From NCBI GenBank assembly GCA_902572075.1, contig CACGER010000009.1, positions 1 through 53,516 of the forward strand: 53,516 nucleotides of DNA, written 5' to 3'. Below are positions 15,651 through 23,550 of the stretch, piece by piece. The notes under the pieces were generated by a model that saw only the letters and a program-made list of their open reading frames with translations, did not search any database and was not told where the DNA came from. The translations under genes were made by a program, and so were the position numbers. This DNA comes from an uncultured Prochlorococcus sp. (GTDB lineage Bacteria; Cyanobacteriota; Cyanobacteriia; PCC-6307; Cyanobiaceae). The first letter of the stretch is position 1. Each line of letters begins with the position of its first letter.

Positions 15651-15995
15651 ATGTCTTATCCCTCAAGAGACGAAATACTTGCATCTTCAAAAGGGTGGGT
15701 AGCATCTTTTTTAAATTTTCTTCCTGGTTTAGGATCAGGTTACTTATACCAAAGAAGATGGAAACCATATTTTTTTACCCTCACTGCTAGTACTGCATGG
15801 TTCGCTTTAGGTATTTTTTTACAAGGTGATTCGGAACCTTCTCAAAATGAACAAATAATTGGAATTTCTGGTCTTTTTTTCTTATCAATAGTTACAGTTA
15901 TAGAAGCCAACTTGGCTTTCAAAAAAGCAAGTAATAAAACAAAAGCTGAAAAAGAGAAAACAATATCCTCTGACAAAAAAGGATGGTTTAAATAA
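15651..15995 (+). CDS. Membrane protein of unknown function (114 aa)
   Basis: Two or three hydrophobic segments (WVASFLNFLPGLGSGYLYQR; FTLTASTAWFALGIFLQG; IIGISGLFFLSIVTVIEA) and a lysine-rich hydrophilic C-terminus. The PGLGxGYLYQRRW stretch resembles the N-terminal loop of TM2-type or DUF-type small membrane proteins common in cyanobacteria. No catalytic residues are evident. It forms a unit with the 34-aa mini protein upstream. Confidence 0.7.
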   Translation: MSYPSRDEILASSKGWVASFLNFLPGLGSGYLYQRRWKPYFFTLTASTAWFALGIFLQGDSEPSQNEQIIGISGLFFLSIVTVIEANLAFKKASNKTKAEKEKTISSDKKGWFK

Positions 15996-16091
15996 TTCAA
16001 AAAATTAGATCTAAAAAATATTTTTTTAGTTCTCAGTTTTTTTATTTAAGTAAAAATTACCATATAACTTTTAAGATAATTTAGAATTTTT

Positions 16092-16364
16092 TTAGTTATA
16101 AAAAAATAAAATTTCCTTTTCTTTGAGACCTTCCCATCCCGACTCTATTAATAATTGATTCAATGTTTCTTTATCAAAATGCTTAGAACCCGTTTTGACG
16201 CATCTATTTCTCATTGATTTTTTAACACCACTCCTTTGTCTTTTATTCTCCTCATTCATAATTCTATTGTATAGATCTAGCATTTTTTGAGGGATTGGAG
16301 TACCGTCAAGATCCACTCCATTTTGAATAGCAAGATCAACAGCCTGCATTCCCATTTTCTTCAT
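16092..16364 (-). CDS. Conserved small hypothetical protein (90 aa)
   Basis: A soluble, basic, helical protein: MQAVDLAIQNGVDLDGTPIP at the N-terminus, a basic middle (QRSGVKKSMRNRCVKTGSKH), and a C-terminal helix with LLIESGWEGL. The basic middle and conserved-looking NG(V)DLDGTPIP give it the look of a nucleic-acid-associated small protein, but no family is assigned. It lies downstream of bcp on the same strand. Confidence 0.65.
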   Translation of the reverse strand: MKKMGMQAVDLAIQNGVDLDGTPIPQKMLDLYNRIMNEENKRQRSGVKKSMRNRCVKTGSKHFDKETLNQLLIESGWEGLKEKEILFFYN

Positions 16365-16432
16365 ATATTATCAAAAAAGCTGAAACAATAATAAAACAAA
16401 AGTTATTAATCTAAAATTCTTTGAATAATAAT

Positions 16433-16882
16433 TTATTGATTTTGAATTTCTTTAAGTACTCTAATAGCCTCTTTAATATGTTCAGGACCATTCAATAAAT
16501 CTCTAAAAATATGCCTAACTGTTCCTTTGCGATCAATAACGTAAGTTACCCTACCATCCATAAAACCTAATACTTTGGGAACTTTAAAAGTTTTCCTAAG
16601 AGAGTCATTTGTATCGCAAAGTAGTGGATATTGTAATTTATTTTTATTAGCAAATGCCAAATGACTTGAGGTACTTCCATTACTTACTCCCCAAACTTGC
16701 GCACCTAATACTTTAAATAAGTCATATTTATCTCTAAATCCGCAAACTTCTATAGTGCAACCAGGCGTATCATCTTTTGGATAAAAAAACAAAACGAGGG
16801 GATTTTTTAATCCCTTATTTGATCTTTTAACTCCATTTTGATCCAGTAAGGAAAATTCTGGAATTTTATCTCCAATCTGCAC
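16433..16882 (-). CDS. bcp: Thioredoxin-dependent peroxiredoxin, Bcp/PrxQ type
   Basis: Reduces hydrogen peroxide and organic peroxides using a thioredoxin. The 149-residue protein has FYPKDDTPGCTIEVCGFRD with the peroxidatic Cys42 and resolving Cys47 five residues apart, the PrxQ arrangement. The N-terminus is GDKIPEFSLLDQNGV. Length is normal. It is likely cytoplasmic and part of protection from photosynthetic oxidants. Confidence 0.94.
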   Translation of the reverse strand: MQIGDKIPEFSLLDQNGVKRSNKGLKNPLVLFFYPKDDTPGCTIEVCGFRDKYDLFKVLGAQVWGVSNGSTSSHLAFANKNKLQYPLLCDTNDSLRKTFKVPKVLGFMDGRVTYVIDRKGTVRHIFRDLLNGPEHIKEAIRVLKEIQNQ

Positions 16883-17031
16883 AACAATTCTTATAAAATT
16901 CTATATTAGAGGTTAATATGTTTTTTTTGTGGCCGTAAAGTAAATAACTATTATTAAAGTCAGTTTTTTTGTTTTAAAAGATACTAAAAAATTTTTTAAA
17001 TAAATTAGGGTGAATTTATTAATTCAATAAT

Positions 17032-17166
17032 ATGGAATTAATAATTTATATTTCTTTATTTCTTATTCTCTTTTTGGGAGTTATTTTTAACTTAAAAATA
17101 ACTAATTTTAAAAAAGTTAAAGAAATACGAAACAAAGCTAAAGATTATTCAAAAAAGAATAATTAA
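17032..17166 (+). CDS. Mini membrane protein with basic tail (44 aa)
   Basis: The ATG at 17032 gives MELIIYISLFLILFLGVIFN: one strong membrane span, then a basic tail (KKVKEIRNKAKDYSKKNN). It is a single-pass protein, tail probably in the cytoplasm. Convergent with the secreted protein gene at 17183. Function unknown. Confidence 0.5.
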   Translation: MELIIYISLFLILFLGVIFNLKITNFKKVKEIRNKAKDYSKKNN

Positions 17167-17182
17167 ATATGTATTGCTAAGA

Positions 17183-17422
17183 TTAAAATTCAATTTTTTC
17201 ATTTGGAGTAAATACTGAGCAATATTTTTTTACTAGGTCCTCTGGCTTACTAGTGGAAGAATTCGTTAATTTTAATTTTAGCTTTTCTATAGCCTCATTA
17301 GCATTAATCTCATCGAGTCGATATCTTGCACACGTATCCAATACTTTAAACATTTTTGTGGTAACGGCTTCAGCTGGATAAATAAGAAAAAAAAGGTAAA
17401 AAACAACAAATAAGTACTTCAT
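17183..17422 (-). CDS. Small secreted hypothetical protein (79 aa)
   Basis: The start is placed at ATG 17422 because this yields a clean signal peptide (MKYLFVVFYLFFLIYPAEA, cleavage after AEA); an upstream ATG at 17458 would put extra residues before it. The mature part has two cysteines (DTCARYRL and KKYCSVF), probably a disulfide, and a helix. A periplasmic location is inferred. No family recognised. Confidence 0.6.
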   Translation of the reverse strand: MKYLFVVFYLFFLIYPAEAVTTKMFKVLDTCARYRLDEINANEAIEKLKLKLTNSSTSKPEDLVKKYCSVFTPNEKIEF

Positions 17423-17598
17423 TTTTTTAAATAGTAAATATTTAGCGAATAGTTTCAATAATTTAGAAAATTAATAAATTTAGAAAAAGATTAAAAATTT
17501 AATAGAATGATTCATTTTAGTTTGAATCTAGGATTTCTGTAAAATAATAAAAGAAATTAAGATAAAATAAGTGATAGTAATAAATAATCTCGTTGTAA

Positions 17599-17736
17599 AT
17601 GAGAAAATTAATAGATAAACATAAAACTCTGATAAATTGGTACCAAAAAAAATTCAAATTGAGTGATTATCAATTACTTTGGTTAGTTTTCTTTAAAGGA
17701 GTATTAATAACATTGATATTTTTCAAAATTTTTTAA
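17599..17736 (+). CDS. Mini protein with C-terminal membrane segment (45 aa)
   Basis: The ORF from ATG 17599 encodes a basic amphipathic N-terminal half (MRKLIDKHKTLINWYQKKFK) and a hydrophobic C-terminal span (LLWLVFFKGVLITLIFF). It lies 90 bp upstream of tatA on the same strand. Unknown family. Confidence 0.5.
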   Translation: MRKLIDKHKTLINWYQKKFKLSDYQLLWLVFFKGVLITLIFFKIF

Positions 17737-17826
17737 TATTAATAAAGCAGTTCTGAGAATGAAATTTTCACATAATTTGATTATATTTAATAGTAGATTT
17801 CCTAATTAGTTAAATAGTTATCAGTT

Positions 17827-18093
17827 ATGAATATTTTTGGTGTAGGTTTGCCTGAAGTTACTGTAATACTTATCTTAGCTCTTTTAATTTTTGGTCCAAA
17901 AAAGCTTCCAGAATTAGGAAAACAGCTTGGTAAAACTTTGAAAAGTCTTAAAAAAGCGTCGAATGAATTTCAAAATGAAATCGACCAAGTTATGAACGAA
18001 GAAGATAAAGATGAATCTCCTAAATCTATAGAAAGCGATCAAACCAATGAAATTAATCAAAAAAAAATAGATTCAGAAAACAGCAAAAAATAA
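17827..18093 (+). CDS. tatA: Sec-independent protein translocase TatA/E subunit
   Basis: A pore-forming component of the twin-arginine system for folded proteins in the thylakoid and cytoplasmic membranes. N-terminal membrane helix GLPEVTVILILALLIFGPKK, the hinge FGPKKLPELGKQLG and an amphipathic helix (TLKSLKKASNEFQNEI), then a variable acidic tail. All are diagnostic for TatA. At 88 residues it is of normal size. The next gene begins 4 bp later, indicating an operon. Confidence 0.95.
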   Translation: MNIFGVGLPEVTVILILALLIFGPKKLPELGKQLGKTLKSLKKASNEFQNEIDQVMNEEDKDESPKSIESDQTNEINQKKIDSENSKK

Positions 18094-18097
18094 TATT

Positions 18098-18490
18098 TTG
18101 GATAGGCCCATAACCCCCATAGACGAATTTGAAAGAGCATTAGATAAAGCAGCTCTTACTAAAGAGGAATATGAATTGATAGACTATATTCGCTATACAA
18201 GTGTTTTTACACAGCCTAGCCTTATTAAAGATTTAAAAAGGCCATCAAAACCTCCTCTTTTATCAGTTCTATGTCAAATTTGTAGAAAAATTGGTTCGGA
18301 GATGCCAGATCATTTCAAAAAAGTAATTGAGTGGTCAATTGAAATAAGTGATCACAATACAAAATGGGATGGGCATTTAATTTGCGCAGAAGCATTGAAT
18401 ATAGACAAAATCCCATTAAGTCCTATTCATGGAACAACTTTATTTGATGTTCTTGTTGTACACAAAGAATTATTTCTTGGATTTGATTAA
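18098..18490 (+). CDS. Conserved hypothetical protein in the tatA operon (130 aa)
   Basis: The only good start is TTG 18098, 4 bp after the tatA stop. A soluble protein with ITPIDEFERALDKAALTKEE, a proline-rich loop (KRPSKPPLLSVLCQICRKIG) and WDGHLICAEALNIDKIPLSP. The cysteine-containing VLCQICRK could be a metal or redox site. No Pfam family recognised. The tatA linkage might mean a shared role in membrane or cofactor-protein biogenesis; this is inference only. Confidence 0.7.
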   Translation: MDRPITPIDEFERALDKAALTKEEYELIDYIRYTSVFTQPSLIKDLKRPSKPPLLSVLCQICRKIGSEMPDHFKKVIEWSIEISDHNTKWDGHLICAEALNIDKIPLSPIHGTTLFDVLVVHKELFLGFD

Positions 18491-18491
18491 A

Positions 18492-18809
18492 TTAATCATC
18501 TATAGGCACAGAATCAGTATCTATAGCTTCCGAATCATCATACTTATTTAATTTATTTTCAATCCAGTTATTTATATAACTAACTAAAGGCAATGAACCT
18601 CTAAAAATAAAAATAGAGGTAGGCAAAGCGCTTAATAAACCGACTATAGGACTTTTAAAAAGTAATCTTCCGGCTTTTAAGTTAAATAATATAATAAGCG
18701 CTGAGGGGACTATAACTTTAACTACTGTTTTGAGCGCCTCAAGCCAACCGACACGATATATCCACCATATTAAAATTATGCCAACTATATAGAGGAATAA
18801 GTATGTCAT
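18492..18809 (-). CDS. Membrane protein of unknown function (105 aa)
   Basis: Two or three hydrophobic spans (YLFLYIVGIILIWWIYRVGW; VVKVIVPSALIILFNLKAG; PIVGLLSALPTSIFIFRG), then a short polar segment and an acidic C-terminus (DDSEAIDTDSVPIDD). Its stop abuts the stop of the convergent tatA-linked gene. No family recognised. Confidence 0.65.
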   Translation of the reverse strand: MTYLFLYIVGIILIWWIYRVGWLEALKTVVKVIVPSALIILFNLKAGRLLFKSPIVGLLSALPTSIFIFRGSLPLVSYINNWIENKLNKYDDSEAIDTDSVPIDD

Positions 18810-18896
18810 AAAAATAGTATAATGATTATCTATTTATCTTGTTCTTGCAAAGAAAAAGATTTTATAAATTTCATTAACATCTATCAAATTCTAGTA

Positions 18897-19112
18897 ATGA
18901 GTTTTTCTGAAATAAGAAAATTTTTAATTAAGATGCAATCTGATGAAGAATTAAAAAAGCAGGTTACTACATCCTCTACAGCAGATGATGTAGCCCTAAT
19001 AGCTCAACGCTTAGGTTATGACTTTTCAGGAGATGATCTCTTAAGATTTAATGGACAAAAAGTTGATAAAGTTACCGTAAGGAAGGTAGATCATCCAGGA
19101 GAATACCACTAA
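18897..19112 (+). CDS. Nif11-like domain protein without a precursor core (71 aa)
   Basis: The start is placed at ATG 18897. The body matches the Nif11 leader pattern: SFSEIRKFLIKMQSDEELKK, then STADDVALIAQRLGYDFSGDDLL. In picocyanobacteria this family serves as the leader of ribosomal peptides such as prochlorosins. Here there is no Gly-Gly/Gly-Ala cleavage site and no Cys/Ser/Thr-rich core; the protein ends VRKVDHPGEYH. No modifying enzyme or transporter lies nearby. It is therefore probably a stand-alone Nif11 protein rather than a peptide precursor. Confidence 0.8.
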   Translation: MSFSEIRKFLIKMQSDEELKKQVTTSSTADDVALIAQRLGYDFSGDDLLRFNGQKVDKVTVRKVDHPGEYH

Positions 19113-19113
19113 A

Positions 19114-19599
19114 TTAAGACTTAACCCATATTGCAAGCCCTCCGCCCCTGCCTCTGGCACATAACCAATTATCTTTAGTGCTAATTCCTACAAGTGAGAA
19201 AAAAGGCATTTTTTTATCTTCTGGTTTTTTTAATTCCTTATTAAATATAGGAAAACTACTAATATTAATTTTCAATTCTTCAAAATAGAAAGCCAATAAA
19301 GGTCTAATCCCTTTTAATTCTGCGCTGCCTATAAAAGTAATATTTAATAATCCGAAATTAATTGAATTTTTTATTTCATAATTTATTTGATCATCTTTAT
19401 TTTTACTTTTCAATTCGAGTCTTGCCGACAATACTTGGAGAATCGAACTGGGTATATTTTTGATTTCATCTGACTCCTTTCCCCATACATACTTAAACTT
19501 CCATATTCCTAACAATTCCTCATATACAATCCCGCTACCATTTTTTTGGGAATTTTTTTCTAATGTTTTTATCTCATTAATATAAGGAAAGTGTTTCAT
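19114..19599 (-). CDS. Conserved hypothetical, possibly fibrillin/PAP-like (161 aa)
   Basis: A soluble beta-rich protein: GIWKFKYVWG near residue 31-40, several alternating strands, and a Gly-rich end LCARGRGGGLAIWVKS. The general layout (short helix, beta barrel, RGRGGGLALW-like tail) recalls plastid-lipid-associated (fibrillin) or lipocalin-like proteins of thylakoids, but the match is only by impression. Convergent and abutting with the Nif11 gene. Confidence 0.55.
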   Translation of the reverse strand: MKHFPYINEIKTLEKNSQKNGSGIVYEELLGIWKFKYVWGKESDEIKNIPSSILQVLSARLELKSKNKDDQINYEIKNSINFGLLNITFIGSAELKGIRPLLAFYFEELKINISSFPIFNKELKKPEDKKMPFFSLVGISTKDNWLCARGRGGGLAIWVKS

Positions 19600-19772
19600 A
19601 TTAGGTTTTAATCTAAGAATTAAATACTAAGATAACTTCCTATAAAATGTTCTTAGTTAAAAAATCTCTCCAAAAAGATTTCTTTGTTTCAATATATTTA
19701 CAAAAAAATAATTTTTTGGCACACATAAGGAACAAGATCTCGTTAATATATTTACATAAAGTAACTAAGTTA

Positions 19773-19883
19773 ATGGATTTCATTTCTAAAAGCCAAGGAT
19801 ACATCCCTCTAAAAGCTGTTCCTTACATATTTTTCCTTGCTGTTGTTCTAAGTATTACAACTTCAACTAATACATTTGTCTAA
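19773..19883 (+). CDS. Mini membrane protein (36 aa)
   Basis: The ATG at 19773 gives MDFISKSQGYIPLKAVPYIF and a hydrophobic segment (FLAVVLSITTSTNTFV) at the C-terminus. An in-frame ATG at 19647 would add 42 residues of unlikely composition and overlap the promoter region of the divergent gene, so the short form is preferred. It lies 40 bp before the oxidoreductase. Function unknown. Confidence 0.5.
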   Translation: MDFISKSQGYIPLKAVPYIFFLAVVLSITTSTNTFV

Positions 19884-19922
19884 AACCCATTACTTTTACT
19901 AGAAGTGTGAAGTATATATTTA

Positions 19923-21452
19923 ATGGAAAAGTACGATGTAATAATAGTTGGTAGTGGAATTGGAGGATTATGCTGTGGCTCAATTCTAGCCTTATCAGGC
20001 AAAAAGGTACTTATATGTGAAGCACACACCAAGCCGGGAGGTGTAGCTCACAGTTTCAAAAGAAAAGGTTACACTTTCGAATCAGGTCCTTCATTGTGGA
20101 GTGGAATAGGTAAATGGCCGACAACTAATCCCCTAGGGCAGATTCTTAAATTACTTGATGAAGAAGTTGAACTATTTCAATACAAAGGTTGGCAAGTAAT
20201 TGTCCCAGAAGGAAATTTTAATTTGGATGTAGGGGAAGAACCTTTTAAACAAACAATTAAAACTTTAAGAGGTGAGAAATCTGTTAAAGAATGGGAATCA
20301 TTTATTTCCGGAATAAAACCTCTTAGCCGAATAATAAATGAAATACCTTTACTATCATTTTCTCCCGAATCAATAAATTTCCTAGATCTAATAAATTTAA
20401 CCTCAAAATTTTTACCTAATATCAATCAAATACCAAAAATTAATAAAGGCTTTGGGAATTTAGTTAATAATCATCTAGAGGATCCTTTTCTCAGAAATTG
20501 GGTTGATTTATTGAGCTTTTTGATAAGTGGTATGTCAATGCATGATACAAATACAGCTGCGATGGCTACTTTATTTAACGAATGGTTTGAACCAAATTCA
20601 TACCTTGAATACCCCAAAGGAGGTAGTGAATCTATCGTAAAAGCCTTAATTAATGGATTTAAAAAAAATGGAGGAGAATTAATTCTTTCTTCGAGAGTAA
20701 AGACAATTAACTTCAATAAAAATTTAGCCACAGGTATAACTCTTAATAATGGTTCTAGTTATAGTTGTGAATCTATTGTCACGAATACTGATGTTTGGAA
20801 TTTAAAGAAGTTAATTCCAAATGAAATTTCAAAAAAATGGAATACAAAAGTTTTGAACCCTAATAAATGTGATTCTTTCCTTCATATACATCTAGGTTTT
20901 GATGCTGATGGTCTTGAAAATTTGCCAATACATGCGATACATGTTGATGAGTGGGAAAAAGGTATAACCGCAGAAAGAAATATAGCTGTATTTTCAATCC
21001 CATCTGTTTTAGATAAAAATATGGCCCCCGAAGGAAAACATGTTCTTCATGGATATACTCCCGCAAATGAACCTTGGGAAATTTGGGAAAACCTAAATCC
21101 AAAGGAACTAGAATATAGAAATTTGAAAGAAGAAAGATGTTCAATATTCCTTAATGCAATGCGAAAATTCATCCCTGATATAGATGAAAGGATTAATTTA
21201 AAGATGCTAGGAACCCCAATCACTCATAAAAAATTCACCAATACCTATTGCGGTAGTTACGGCCCTGCATTATCTGCAGAAAAAGGTCTTTTCCCAGGCT
21301 GCAAAACTCCAGTGAAAAATTTATTTACTTGCGGTGCAAGTACATTTCCAGGTATTGGAATTCCTGCTGTTTCAGCAAGTGGCGCTTATGCAGCTGAAAA
21401 AATTATTGGTAAAAAAGAATTTAAAGCTCTTCTTAAGAAAATAAATTTATGA
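19923..21452 (+). CDS. FAD-dependent oxidoreductase of the phytoene desaturase / carotene isomerase family
   Basis: A 509-residue flavoprotein. The N-terminal dinucleotide-binding fold is DVIIVGSGIGGLCCGSILAL (Rossmann GxGxxG), followed by EAHTKPGGVAHSFKRKGYTF, the PGG motif of the CrtI/CRTISO/retinol saturase group. The C-terminal FAD motif is GASTFPGIGIPAVSASGAYAAE. Likely substrate is a carotenoid or other isoprenoid; it could be CrtH (prolycopene isomerase) but the N-terminal region is divergent, so only the family is called. Membrane-peripheral location is typical. Confidence 0.85.
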   Translation: MEKYDVIIVGSGIGGLCCGSILALSGKKVLICEAHTKPGGVAHSFKRKGYTFESGPSLWSGIGKWPTTNPLGQILKLLDEEVELFQYKGWQVIVPEGNFNLDVGEEPFKQTIKTLRGEKSVKEWESFISGIKPLSRIINEIPLLSFSPESINFLDLINLTSKFLPNINQIPKINKGFGNLVNNHLEDPFLRNWVDLLSFLISGMSMHDTNTAAMATLFNEWFEPNSYLEYPKGGSESIVKALINGFKKNGGELILSSRVKTINFNKNLATGITLNNGSSYSCESIVTNTDVWNLKKLIPNEISKKWNTKVLNPNKCDSFLHIHLGFDADGLENLPIHAIHVDEWEKGITAERNIAVFSIPSVLDKNMAPEGKHVLHGYTPANEPWEIWENLNPKELEYRNLKEERCSIFLNAMRKFIPDIDERINLKMLGTPITHKKFTNTYCGSYGPALSAEKGLFPGCKTPVKNLFTCGASTFPGIGIPAVSASGAYAAEKIIGKKEFKALLKKINL

Positions 21453-21569
21453 ATCAAGTTCTTTTTTATAACTCTACAAATACTTAGTTAAGAAATAAGA
21501 ATAAAGAAAGCAAAAACGTTCAAGAATGATAATCTTTATCTGAACATAAACTTAACTTATAGCTCTTAT

Positions 21570-21773
21570 ATGTTTTTCTTATCAATTCCTCAAGCATGGC
21601 ATTTAGTTGGCACTTGGTCAGAACAACTTCCAAACGAGTCAAATCTTATAGGAATGGGCCAAACAGAATTAATGATGACTTTACATTCAATATTTGTTCC
21701 TCTCTTACTTGTAATTTCATATTACTTATTCAATAGGCTTAATAAAAACGAATCAAAGAAAATTAAAGGATGA
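21570..21773 (+). CDS. Small membrane protein (67 aa)
   Basis: An N-terminal amphipathic segment FLSIPQAWHLVGTWSEQLPN and a membrane span (TLHSIFVPLLLVISYYLFNR) with a basic C-terminus. It is 117 bp after the carotenoid-type oxidoreductase on the same strand and convergent with the next gene. Family unknown. Confidence 0.6.
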   Translation: MFFLSIPQAWHLVGTWSEQLPNESNLIGMGQTELMMTLHSIFVPLLLVISYYLFNRLNKNESKKIKG

Positions 21774-21784
21774 TCGTTTAAGGT

Positions 21785-22075
21785 TTATTTAGCTGAGCTT
21801 CTTCTAACTACTTTTCTGCCTGTAGAAGTATCAACTCCGCTTGAATCTTTAATTTGTGAATTAGTTTCAACATTATCAACATCACTTTTATCCATTTCTG
21901 CGCAAACACCTACCACCATGGCAGCTTGCATTTGATCTGGTAAATCTCCAATAGTTAATAAGGCCTTTAAAACTAATTGAAGTCGAGTTTGCCGATCTAT
22001 TTCAGGTCTTAGTTTTTTTACGGTATTCCAAAGTTCTTGGGTAACTTCTTTTAAAAGTTCTCGATCAACAGCCAA
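21785..22075 (-). CDS. Conserved cyanobacterial hypothetical protein (96 aa)
   Basis: The N-terminal two-thirds are helical (LLKEVTQELWNTVKKLRPEI, then RQTRLQLVLKALLTIGDLPD), the last third is a disordered acidic-then-basic tail (TSTGRKVVRRSSAK). Helix spacing and the LPDQMQAAMVVGVC segment look strongly conserved in marine cyanobacteria. No catalytic motif; possibly a protein-protein adaptor. Confidence 0.7.
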   Translation of the reverse strand: MAVDRELLKEVTQELWNTVKKLRPEIDRQTRLQLVLKALLTIGDLPDQMQAAMVVGVCAEMDKSDVDNVETNSQIKDSSGVDTSTGRKVVRRSSAK

Positions 22076-22165
22076 ATTAATTCCTTCTTGTATTTCTACT
22101 AATCTAACAAAAAATTGGATCTCGTAAAATAATATTCAATAAAAAGATTTTTAGTTAATATTTTT

Positions 22166-22372
22166 CTATCCGAATACAAGTTGCATTTGTTGGTGCAATT
22201 GATTCTTATCTTGCAAAAGTTTATCTTTTTCAATCTTTTTTAGAGTAAAAGTTCTATAAATTTTTTTTTGAATCTTTATTGGAGTATTTTCAAACTTTAC
22301 ATTTTTGCTTATAAGAGAATTCCACTCTTTTGAATTAAAAGGGGCATAAGGAGAAGATGAAATCACTTTCAT
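22166..22372 (-). CDS. Small basic hypothetical protein (68 aa)
   Basis: A soluble basic protein (YAPFNSKEWNSLISKNVKFE; TFTLKKIEKDKLLQDKNQLH) with a C-terminal helix and no known domain. It lies 14 bp beyond a perfect inverted repeat that separates it from the 37-aa gene upstream. Confidence 0.55.
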   Translation of the reverse strand: MKVISSSPYAPFNSKEWNSLISKNVKFENTPIKIQKKIYRTFTLKKIEKDKLLQDKNQLHQQMQLVFG

Positions 22373-22385
22373 GTCTTAATAATAC

Positions 22386-22409
22386 ATCTGTACTAATAAT
22401 AGTACAGAT
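22386..22409. repeat. Perfect inverted repeat with 10-bp arms
   Basis: Arms ATCTGTACTA and TAGTACAGAT flank 4 bases (ATAA). It lies 6 bp after the stop of the 22416-22529 gene and 13 bp before the start of the 22166-22372 gene, both on the minus strand. It may be a terminator or attenuator hairpin (only a weak T run follows on the minus strand) or a dimeric repressor site. Confidence 0.75.
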
Positions 22410-22415
22410 TTACTA

Positions 22416-22529
22416 TTATGCAACAACTGCATCAGCTTGTCTTGCTTTTAAAGTGTCTTTGAGAATGGATTGATTTTTTTTATCTGATTTGTAGGAATTA
22501 TAAGTTTGATAAATGAATAAAAGTATCAT
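22416..22529 (-). CDS. Mini hypothetical protein (37 aa)
   Basis: The ORF from ATG 22529 encodes MILLFIYQTYNSYKSDKKNQ, then ILKDTLKARQADAVVA. It is a short hydrophobic start plus helix. Support comes from the hairpin exactly after its stop and its spacing before the next minus-strand gene. Could be spurious. Confidence 0.4.
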   Translation of the reverse strand: MILLFIYQTYNSYKSDKKNQSILKDTLKARQADAVVA

Positions 22530-22673
22530 GAGTAACTTATTGATCCCTTTTTTTAGTGTCTTAAGACTTTTCTTGCTTAAAAACCTCTTAAAATAGTTAA
22601 TTTGTTGAAATTAACATTGACAAGATATATTTAGCAATCCTTCCTATAAAAAGAATAATGAATTGATTAAAAA

Positions 22674-22982
22674 ATGCTTCTTAGTAATTCAAAAAGACTA
22701 AAAATCCAAGGAATAATAAAAAAAATTGCTCAAGATAAATCAATTACATTAGAAGAACGGATATATGTTGAGAAATTTGCACACCATAATTCGACAATTT
22801 CTCTTTGGCTGAAAAAAGCTAACAGCTTTAGAAGGAATGGCACAAAAAATGATGGGGGGATTGATAACCTCTTACAATCATTTGGGATAGATGGAATAGA
22901 TAAAGAAAATCATTTCAACCCAAATGAAGATGATATATCGGATTGGTTTGGCGGTGCTCCTGGTTGGCTAAGGAGAAGCTAG
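22674..22982 (+). CDS. Conserved hypothetical protein (102 aa)
   Basis: A soluble helical protein. The N-terminal half (RLKIQGIIKKIAQDKSITLE, RIYVEKFAHHNSTISLWLKK) looks like a helical bundle and the C-terminal region is acidic, ending DWFGGAPGWLRRS. The GGAPxW ending and length are typical of a picocyanobacteria-specific family. No function can be given. Confidence 0.7.
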   Translation: MLLSNSKRLKIQGIIKKIAQDKSITLEERIYVEKFAHHNSTISLWLKKANSFRRNGTKNDGGIDNLLQSFGIDGIDKENHFNPNEDDISDWFGGAPGWLRRS

Positions 22983-23254
22983 ATCCATTAATTATTCAAT
23001 TTACCCAGGCTATCTTACACAAATATATACTCATAAAAGATATAAAGGCCCAAAAAACCCATGGTATAAATTTAAGCGGCACTAAATATTTTTTTGAAAA
23101 AGTTTTCATATTGATTTTTCTTTTAGATTATTTCTTCCTTACCGTTTTTGAGAATAGGTTTAATTGCTCTATTTATAAATTAAACAATATTCGAAACCTC
23201 AAAGATATTAAATCACTTAAACAGATAAAGTTAATCAACCTTAATCATCACAAT

Positions 23255-23395
23255 CTAAGCAACTTTATTTTCAATGTTCCTTGAATAATTTACTATTTTT
23301 GCCTCATCATGGTCTGAATCATTCCAAAATTTTATAAGCCTTTCTAATTCATCAATCCTCTTTTTGGCATTTGCAATTTTTTCAGTAGTTGTCAT
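23255..23395 (-). CDS. Mini coiled-coil protein (46 aa)
   Basis: The minus-strand ORF from ATG 23395 encodes MTTTEKIANAKKRIDELERL and IKFWNDSDHDEAKIVNYSRN, a single amphipathic charged helix likely to form a coiled coil. The alternative plus-strand ORF over the same bases has poor composition. Function unknown. Confidence 0.55.
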   Translation of the reverse strand: MTTTEKIANAKKRIDELERLIKFWNDSDHDEAKIVNYSRNIENKVA

Positions 23396-23550
23396 ATAAA
23401 ACTTTTATCTAACCAATTAACGCATGAAAAAAAAATATTTCAATGGAAGTAACAATTTTTAGACTACAAAGATTAATTTTTGATTAATTACTTAAATACT
23501 TTATAGCCCTCAAGCGACTAAGTAATTATACTTAAAGAAAAACTAAATTT

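Noticed and set aside
20177-21144. Minus-strand ORFs opposite the FAD oxidoreductase
   Set aside because: They overlap a well-supported gene and have no recognisable protein features.
22386-22409. Inverted repeat read as a NtcA or LexA box
   Set aside because: The GTA-to-TAC spacing is 10, not 8, and the LexA pattern does not fit; left as an unassigned dyad.
22943-23284. 113-codon plus-strand ORF overlapping the end of the 102-aa gene
   Set aside because: It overlaps the real gene in another frame, has poor composition and covers the end of the coiled-coil mini gene on the other strand.
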